23,530 nucleotides of DNA from Setaria digitata (Eukaryota; Nematoda; Chromadorea; Rhabditida; Setariidae): positions 1 through 23,530 of the forward strand of contig RCAB01000730.1 in the NCBI GenBank assembly GCA_003640385.1. The letters are read 5' to 3'. A program made the position numbers and the translations under genes. Of the stretch, positions 17,370 through 23,530 are shown piece by piece. The notes beneath the pieces were generated by a model. It saw nothing but the letters and a program-made list of their open reading frames with translations. It searched no databases and was not told the origin of the DNA. The stretch's first letter is position 1. The number at the start of each line of letters is the position of its first letter.

Positions 17370-20300
17370 GAATTCAATATTTCAAGTAAAACAAGTGAGT
17401 AAATAAAATTTTCCTTTTTTCATTATAATCACTAAAAAAAAAAAAGTTCTCTAGTTGCCCTCTTCAGTAGTAATAATAATCGTCCGATTAATTTCATTCA
17501 ATTTTCTCCTTCACCAAATTTCAAGTACCAATCCATTTCAAATCATTTGATCTCATTCTCGAAATTCCACTCAACCATTGAACTGAATGAAGGAAGTATG
17601 CAATTGATATTTTCTGAGCTAATTGTCTTATGTTCTGCATTTGCCCTTTCCGCTCTTCCGATTCCACTTCTCCGTTCTAATTGCTTTTCAATTCATGATC
17701 CGGTTGCCATTTTTAATGAGGCACAAAGGGCCTAATGCATAATTCATTAATTTTTCATTCGGTACTTTTAAAAATTAGACTTTTAACCGATATGAACATA
17801 TATCAGTGCAGTGTACTCAGTGAATGATAGCTAGTTGTAGATATCTGTACTGATAAATAAATGCCTTTTAACATGATAACGATAAATTTAGCAGTAAAGC
17901 TATAGCAATAAGTATTAGTGAGAAAAATTAATTATTAGTATTTTAAAAGTAGATAAAAGAGAAGTCTGAATTAATTTATCATCTCTCTTATCAGATTTGA
18001 TAAATCTCATCAGATGAATTAGTTTTATTTGCTTTTCAAATCTTTGCAAGTAAAAGAAGTTTGCTTTTGTTTTCTTAACTTCTCATTATTACTTTTTTTT
18101 TTTTTTTTTTGAAAATCAATAAAATTATAATATTTCAGATTTTGTTCGTGGCAGAAATCAAACCAAACAATACATTTAAATGAGCGATGCTTAAATGTTA
18201 GCAATTCAAATTTGATTTCATATTACCAAGAAAAAGAGGACAAGAAATGATTTCCTTTTTTTTTCTCTCAAAAAATTGAAATAAAAAAGCAAAATGATAA
18301 GAAATTTTTTATGCTCACGAAATTATCACAGCTACAAATTAAGAATAAAAAGTGATCAATTTAATTTTGTAAAATTCATTTTCATCAATATTCCAATTTA
18401 TTATTTTTTCTTCAGATTAGGAAATAAATTAATTAAAAATGAAAAGCTTTCTTTTTAGAGCATCTAACATCAACAATTAACAGCAAAATATGCATTATTA
18501 GCTTAAAAAATTTTTTTTTTCTTTTCAAAAATTTATCAGCATAAAGCATTTTTTTTTCCTTTTTGTTACCACTTTGATAATAAATGCTTTTTTTCCTTTT
18601 TCTTTTTTTTTTTTTTTTTTTTTTTTCACTATGATTTAATATCTTCATGCAACAATATCGTTATCAGTTCTAAAATTCTCTTCCTAATCTTTAGCAAACC
18701 TTAACAGCCTGAAATTTATCAATTTATCACTATCATCATTAGCAATGATAACACTAACATTTTTCTTTCTCTCTAGGATCTATCACCACTTACAGTAGCA
18801 GCAGCAGAAACTAAATCATTATCACTATCATCAGTATCACCATGGTCGGATGATGCTTGCTTAGCAATATTATCACATACACTATCGGTCAAATCAATAT
18901 CGTCACCAATTCGTACCTCGGTGACACGTCTAATCAATGCAATGTACAACTGTACAGGTACAAAAAAAAAAAAACACCTATAATTAATTATCATCCATCA
19001 CTCCTTAATGTGACTTCATGCTTGGAACGATAATTAACTAATCATCCATAAACAACTAAAGCTACCCAAAAAAAAAAACCAAAAAAAAAAAAAAAAAAGA
19101 AGAAAGGTTGCTTGGCCAAAATTTGTCAGATGACATGCATAAACATATGTCCATTTATGATGCCAGACAAGAAATTAGCCATATCCGGTCCGGTTCTATG
19201 CAATCTCAAATGACCTTCTGATTCTGTTGGCAAAAATTAATGATGATCGGAAATGATGAAATAACCTGGGGATGAAGTAATAATTTGTTTCTGTTTTAAA
19301 AAATTTTTACATATTTTAATAAATTTCATTCAAATTCATTTGATTATTTATTTTTTATCAATTATTAAAAGCTTTTTTCAATTTAGTAAACAGAAGGGAA
19401 TAGGATAATAGTTTGCTTTTGTTCCAAAATTTTGCACATTTTAATAATTATCTTCGAAATTCATTTGTTTCTTCCCACTGTTTTTATCTTTTATTAATTG
19501 TTAAAAGTTTACTTAAATTAGTAATCAGAAAGGTACAGAGGAGCAATTTGTTTTTGTTTCAAAATTGTAATGAATTTCATTCTTCGCCTTCTTTTTTTTT
19601 TTTTTTTTTTTTTTTTTTCTCGTACATTTTTAGTAATTACTGAAAGTTACAAGTAAGTTTGTTTAAATTGATCAGAAAGAAGAAGATAACTTTAGGGATA
19701 TAACAATTAGTTTAAATAGTTTAATCAATTTTAATCCATTTCATTTAATTCCTTCTTTTTTTCTGTTTTCATCTTTTTCACTTTTGGTTTTTATTAATTT
19801 GCAAAAGTTTTATTTCTTTTTTTTTCTTTCAAATTCGTTACCTAATTTTCAATCATGGATGAAATGCCTGTGACAAGAAGTTGTTATTCATTCATTTCTT
19901 CTTCTTTTTTTTTGTTTCCTTTGAAAATTTTTATACAATTTAAAAAATTTAATTCAAATTCATTCATTTTTCTTTTTTTTTTTTCGACCAATTACTATCT
20001 TTCTTTCTCTAAATTCTTTGTCAAATTCTTTTCAATGAGAAAAAAAAAAAAAAAAAGAAAACTAAGATATTGAATATTTCAATCTAATTATTTGTCTAAA
20101 ATATTCACTTCATCTTTGGTTTGTCTCTAAAAACAGACAACCTTTGACCTTTCTGAATTCATTTATATGCAATGCAACATGAATAATATTAATTCAGGAC
20201 ACAGCCACCTGCAAATATTTCAAACATCATTTGATTTATTTGATTGTATTAATAACAACTAACAATGGCAAATGACAGAGAAACATGAAATGATTTTATA

Positions 20301-23183
20301 TTAATTAGTGAGAGGATGAATTTTAATGGATTTTAAAAATCGATCAATTAAACAGTTTATTTATTTATTTATTTTTTTTTCAATAAAATTTCCAATCGTT
20401 GGTTATTTTTTGGCATATTTGAATTAGCTGCTAATTAGAAACAGAATTTTGGATGAAAGGAAATGAATTCTATTTTTCCAATCATCAATGAATGATGAGA
20501 AAAATGAGCTTTTCCAATTTGCACGAGAATAATTGGAATGAGAATATCTGAGAAGATTTCTGATTTCAATCAGAATTCAAAAAGGAGGCAAAATGAATTC
20601 TATCTATTTGTTACATCATCATAATCATTCATTAACAGTAGCACCAAAATGGTCATGATTAAATGTTATTACTATTAATATTATTAAATGTCATCATTGT
20701 CATCGTTCATCATTAATGATAGCTGAAGTAGATGAGGAAGATGGAATTTTGTCAACTCAATTATTAATCGAAAAATTAAGCAGGAAATTTTTGGAGTGCA
20801 AAAGGTCATTAGCTTATTCATTCATCAATTTAATGCTCATCCATGGAATCCAATTAGATATTGCTCGATGATGAAAATGTGCATACAATTTATCTTGTTT
20901 GCTACTGGGTGAATTAAATTTTTTTTTTTTTCAAAATGAATCTCACTAGACGATGTATGAATAAATATATTCGAAATTTTTTTTTGCAAAAATTTGATTT
21001 GAAAATTTAAAAAAAATTTTGCTAAAATTTCATATAATAAAATGAAAATGCACGTGGAGGAGAGGGAAATTATTTTTTTTAAATTTTTTTTTTTTTTGCT
21101 AAAATTATTGAAGAAGAAATGTAACAAATATTTGCTTGAATTTTTTATAAGAAAATTAAAAAAAAAAAAATTTCTTCTTTTGTTAAAATTTTCTTTTAAA
21201 ATTTCAAAAATTTTTTATTAAAATTCGATAAGAAAATGAGAGAAATTTTTTAATTTTTAATTCTTTATTTTTATTAAATTTTGATATCAGAATGAAAAGA
21301 AATAAAAACGAGAGAAAAATTTTTTCCAAAAATACACATTCAAAAAATCCAAAAAAAAAAAAAATCCAGTTTAAAATGTTGATTTAAAATTAATTTAATA
21401 AATTGGACGCGTTGGGCATTAATTAATTTAAGCAATAACATCAATTTATTCAAATGAGAATTTTTGTCTTTTCTTTCCTCTTTTTTTGATTAATTTTCTA
21501 AAATTTTTAAATTTGGCCTTCTGAAATTTTAGCTTTGTTTGGTTTTCTAAAATTCATAAAATTTGTAAATTTTAGAAAAATAAATAAATTACACAAAAAA
21601 TATTGCAAGGCATTTTTTTTTTTCATTTTTATATTTTTTCAAACAAAAATGATAATCACGCAACAGAAGTGGCAAAAAAAAAAGAAAAAACGAAATGAAA
21701 TTTGGGTTTAAAATTTTCATTTATTCCAGCTCTGAGAAAAAATTTTCGTTTTTCTTTTTTTTTTAAATAAAAAATTTAATAACTTAAATTTTTGTTAAAA
21801 AAAGAAATAATTTATTGATTTATCGTTGCAAATAAGATTGCTTAATGGTTAAATTAAATTAATAAACAGATAGATGCAGTAATTGTGGAAATCATTAAAC
21901 ATTTAGGATAATTAACTAGTAGTCACTAATTTCATTATTTCTTATATTTGTGAAAATATTTGAATTATTCCCTTCTCAACGCATTTTCAGATTGTTCTTT
22001 TCTTTTCCCTTGCCTAATATAATTGAATTAAGTTTAAAATTTTAGTAAATTCAGCAAATTTAAAAATTAAGAAAAAAAAGAAAAGAAATTAAAATTTAAA
22101 AATTATCCTAATAATCTCAAAGGGAAAGGTAAATTTTTTAATATTTTATGAATTCGATTGAACATTCCACAAAGGGAAATTTGAAATTTTAAAAAATTTC
22201 AGTAAATTATCCAAATTTGAGCATTTCAGAGAAAACAAAAAATCGGATTATAAAATCCATCTTATTTCAGCTTTATGAATTTTTGGGATAAAAATTATTG
22301 AATGACTCTAACTGTTGCTTTAATGTAGCATATTTTATGGGAAAAAGTTTCAAAAATTTACGCTTGAAGTTTGATAAATTCAATTTCAGCATATTTTCGA
22401 GGGAAATGAAGTAATTCCGAAATCCAACAAATTCAGTCTAGCATATTTTTGGACAGAATTGCTAAGATCCTGAAACTTCGAGAGGAAAATTGATGTTAAA
22501 ATTCGCAAAATATAAGCAAATATATTTCAAAGAAAAAAAAACAATAATAATAATAAAATTGAATTTTCATTTTTCAACTGTTAAATTATTCATTTGAATA
22601 ATATATTTTGTCTAATTAATTTTTTTTTTTTCGACTATTCTAATTCTCTTATTTTAATTTGCTTAATTATGCATTTGTGAGAAAATTGTTTAAAATTTTT
22701 GAAAATCAATAAAAATTTCAGCCTAACAATTTTCAAGAATAAACGATTAAATTTTTCACTTTCAATCTTTTTCATTTCCATTCTTCTTACAGTCTCGTTT
22801 TGATTCGTTCAACTTATTCATTTAATCATNTTATTCACTTGAATAATATATTTTGTCTAATTAATTTTTTTTTCGACTATTCTAATTCTCTTATTTTAAT
22901 TTGCTTAATTATGCATTTGTGAGAAAATTGTTTAAAATTTTTGAAAATCAATAAAAATTTCAGCCTAACAATTTTCAAGAATAAACGATTAAATTTTTCA
23001 CTTTCAATCTTTTTCATTTCCATTCTTCTTACAGTCTCGTTTTGATTCGTTCAACTTATTCATTTAATCATTTATAATTGTTCATTGATTCATTTAGTAA
23101 TATATTTTGCTTATTTTTCTATTTTAAATGCTTCTTATTATCACTTTTCAATTTGTTTCATTATTCGTTATAATATTTTGCTT

Positions 23184-23232
<49 letters not shown>

Positions 23233-23390
23233 NTTGAATGTGAAAATGGTGGTACGGTAAAAAGTGACTGTAGCTGTCAGTGTATGTACGGATTTGAGGG
23301 TAAAAATTGTGAACAACTTTCAAGACGAAAACTTTTTACGGATCCGTCATGCGGTATACATGATGATGAGCAAGGAACCATTTCACTTAG
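15920..23390 (+). CDS. Astacin-like (NAS) protein with EGF and CUB start; degenerate catalytic domain; partial
   Basis: Exons: 15920-15952 (33 bp, tentative), 16228-16282, 16645-16771, 18139-18196, 18777-18957, 23234-23390. All phases match. The start of an astacin domain is visible: VEVITYKFHPKI, then DKSIIECLQKAMEIITDKTC and LLFEP, then ANIISFIQSP, then FCSWQKSNQTIHLNERC. The domain end TRLINAMYNC is followed by an EGF module (ECENGG...CSCQCMYGFEGKNC) and SCGIHDDEQGTISL, the usual start of CUB. Four cysteines correspond to the two astacin disulfides. The zinc motif HExxHxxGxxH and Met-turn MHY are absent from these exons, and the distance between the third and fourth cysteines is about half the usual. 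Astacins are secreted or extracellular zinc proteases; this one would be a pseudoenzyme if no exon was missed. Propeptide and signal exons upstream and CUB exons downstream are not seen. The domain-start and EGF exons are sure; the 33 bp exon and 18777-18957 less so. Confidence 0.62.
16772..18138 (+). other. Astacin-gene intron with a GC-richer open block
   Basis: Donor CC/GTAAGT and acceptor ATATTTCAG. Most is AT-rich with a T25 run near 17341, but 17440-17740 is clearly richer in G+C. There it is open on the plus strand for about 95-100 codons to TAA at 17733, and on the minus strand for 46 codons. Neither product is recognised. Confidence 0.4.
17543..19223 (-). other. Alternative antisense spliced reading frame
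   Basis: Minus-strand segments 19223-19135, 18949-18794 and 17683-17543 are open, join in phase 0 at both junctions and end in TGA. The peptide looks protein-like: SEGHLRLHRTGPDMANFLSG, then LYIALIRRVTEVRIGDDIDL with an acidic DHGDTDDSDND stretch, then RRSGIGRAERANAEHK. The signals are mixed: donor GTAAGT at 18793 and acceptor GTACCTGTACAG at 18950 are good, while donor GTCATC and acceptor GAAAAG are poor. No family is recognised. It conflicts with the astacin exon on the other strand. Confidence 0.22.
18777..18957 (+). CDS. Exon ending the astacin-like domain (strand partly ambiguous)
   Basis: On the plus strand it has a strong acceptor (TTTCTCTCTAG) and donor ACAG/GTACAA, enters in phase 0 as the previous exon requires, and ends TRLINAMYNC, matching the INxLYxC end of astacin domains. 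Joined to the EGF exon it reads YNCT-V-ECENGG, the usual astacin-to-EGF linker. The rest is Ser-rich (SLSLSSVSPWSDDAC) and aligns only loosely. The antisense strand is also open and flanked by splice-like signals (18794-18949), so the strand is not beyond doubt. Confidence 0.5.
19272..19820. repeat. Degenerate tandem repeats, unit about 125-145 bp, 3-4 copies
   Basis: Units begin near 19272, 19397, 19533 and 19680. They share in order a TTTGTTTYTGTTYYAAAA block, ACATTTTAATAA, AATTCATTTG, a T-rich block, ATTATTRAAAG and TTAGTAAWCAGAA. The first three are clear; the fourth is weak. Confidence 0.6.
20716..20871 (+). other. Short open frame of unknown meaning
   Basis: ATG to TGA, 51 codons, in the long intron. 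The peptide includes AEVDEEDGILSTQLLIEKLS and KFLECKRSLAYSFINLML. Composition is less homopolymeric than the surroundings, but there is no known motif and no convincing splice context, so chance is the default reading. Confidence 0.15.
22586..23071. repeat. Direct duplication of about 240 bp flanking an N; probable assembly artefact
   Basis: Segment 22586-22829 is repeated as 22831-23071. Apart from a T run of 12 versus 9 and one C/T difference near the start, the copies read the same. A single N at 22830 lies exactly at the junction. Near-identity on both sides of an N suggests two overlapping contig ends that were not merged. Confidence 0.85.
23186..23233. repeat. Poly-T run of 47 ending in N, at the expected splice acceptor
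   Basis: T47 is followed by N and then TTGAATG. The EGF exon must start at about 23234 by phase and motif, yet no AG is present; the acceptor is probably hidden in or lost from the homopolymer. Confidence 0.75.
23234..23390 (+). CDS. EGF-like exon with CUB start of the astacin-like gene
   Basis: The frame reads ECENGGTVKSDCSCQCMYGF then EGKNCEQL, a six-cysteine EGF-like module with the CxNGG and GxxGxxC marks. A linker SRRKLFTDP and SCGIHDDEQGTISL follow, matching the first strand of CUB domains. The donor ACTTAG/GTTCTT at 23391 leaves phase 2; without splicing the frame ends at TGA near 23425. EGF plus CUB after an astacin domain is the layout of many nematode NAS proteins. The remaining 23391-23530 is intron-like AT-rich DNA. 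Confidence 0.82.
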
Positions 23391-23530
23391 GTTCTTTCTT
23401 TTTTCCTTATTTTATTTCCATTTTTGAATTGAAAATTAAATTTTAATATGGTGGAAATAGCAGCAATTAGTTTAGTGAATAAATTTTTAGTCTATTTAAA
23501 TTCTGATATGATAAAGTGATACGAACAGTT

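Larger units (their letters stand above)
18958..23233 (+). other. Long intron of the astacin-like gene
   Basis: About 4.3 kb between the domain-end exon and the EGF exon. It contains a GC-richer island (19096-19262), degenerate tandem repeats (19272-19820 and around 20980-21330), a few short open frames, a duplicated segment around an N, and a terminal poly-T run. No zinc-motif exon (His-Glu codons in the expected context) was found on the plus strand. Confidence 0.45.

Noticed and set aside
18312..18341. Possible zinc-site word: plus frame AHEIITATN
   Set aside because: It has His-Glu but no His at the +4 position, an in-frame stop a few codons upstream and another right after, and no acceptor. 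A one-base shift would give a second His but the rest does not match.
19413..20073. Two plus frames of 76 and 72 codons
   Set aside because: One follows the tandem repeats and ends in poly-Phe; the other is Phe/Ser low complexity ending in poly-Lys.
20280..20310. Plus frame KHEMILY as a zinc-site candidate
   Set aside because: No second or third His and a stop after Tyr; chance His-Glu.
20837..21127. 96-codon minus frame
   Set aside because: Made largely of Lys/Phe/Ile from homopolymers, with no motif or splice logic.

Overview
The window looks like draft-assembly DNA from an AT-rich nematode, most likely a spirurid or filarial-type worm. This is inferred from very AT-rich introns full of long poly-T/poly-A runs, short exons of about 30-240 bp, TTTTCAG-like acceptors, and nematode-style gene families. 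There is no bacterial or organellar signature. Two N positions (22830 and 23233) mark assembly joins. All gene models below were spliced by eye from reading-frame phase, splice signals and protein motifs; no search was run.

Three multi-exon genes can be supported. (1) Minus strand, 9-2166, running off the left edge: a secreted protein with the C-terminal signature of an interleukin-17 family cytokine. Its cysteine pattern differs from vertebrate IL-17 in a paired way. (2) Plus strand, 4069-12605: a complete 10-exon, 516-residue SLC17-type major facilitator transporter (the sialin/VGLUT/phosphate group), including one GC-AG intron. (3) Plus strand, about 15920 to the right edge: an astacin-like (NAS family) gene with EGF and CUB-start modules. 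Its predicted catalytic domain keeps four framework cysteines but shows no zinc-binding HExxH motif.

Genes 1 and 2 are divergent and share a roughly 1.9 kb intergenic region, which also holds a small unexplained open frame at 3241-3423. The 3.3 kb between genes 2 and 3 holds a GA microsatellite, a field of related AT-rich repeats with a clear two-copy 139 bp tandem repeat, and a GC-richer block near 14.4 kb. The 4.3 kb intron of gene 3 (18958-23233) holds degenerate tandem repeats, a 240 bp duplication flanking an N, and GC-richer islands. One island, together with the antisense of exon 18777-18957, can be read as an alternative minus-strand spliced gene.

The three genes have no evident common pathway: one is a signalling cytokine, one an organic-anion or phosphate-type transporter, and one an extracellular protease-like protein.
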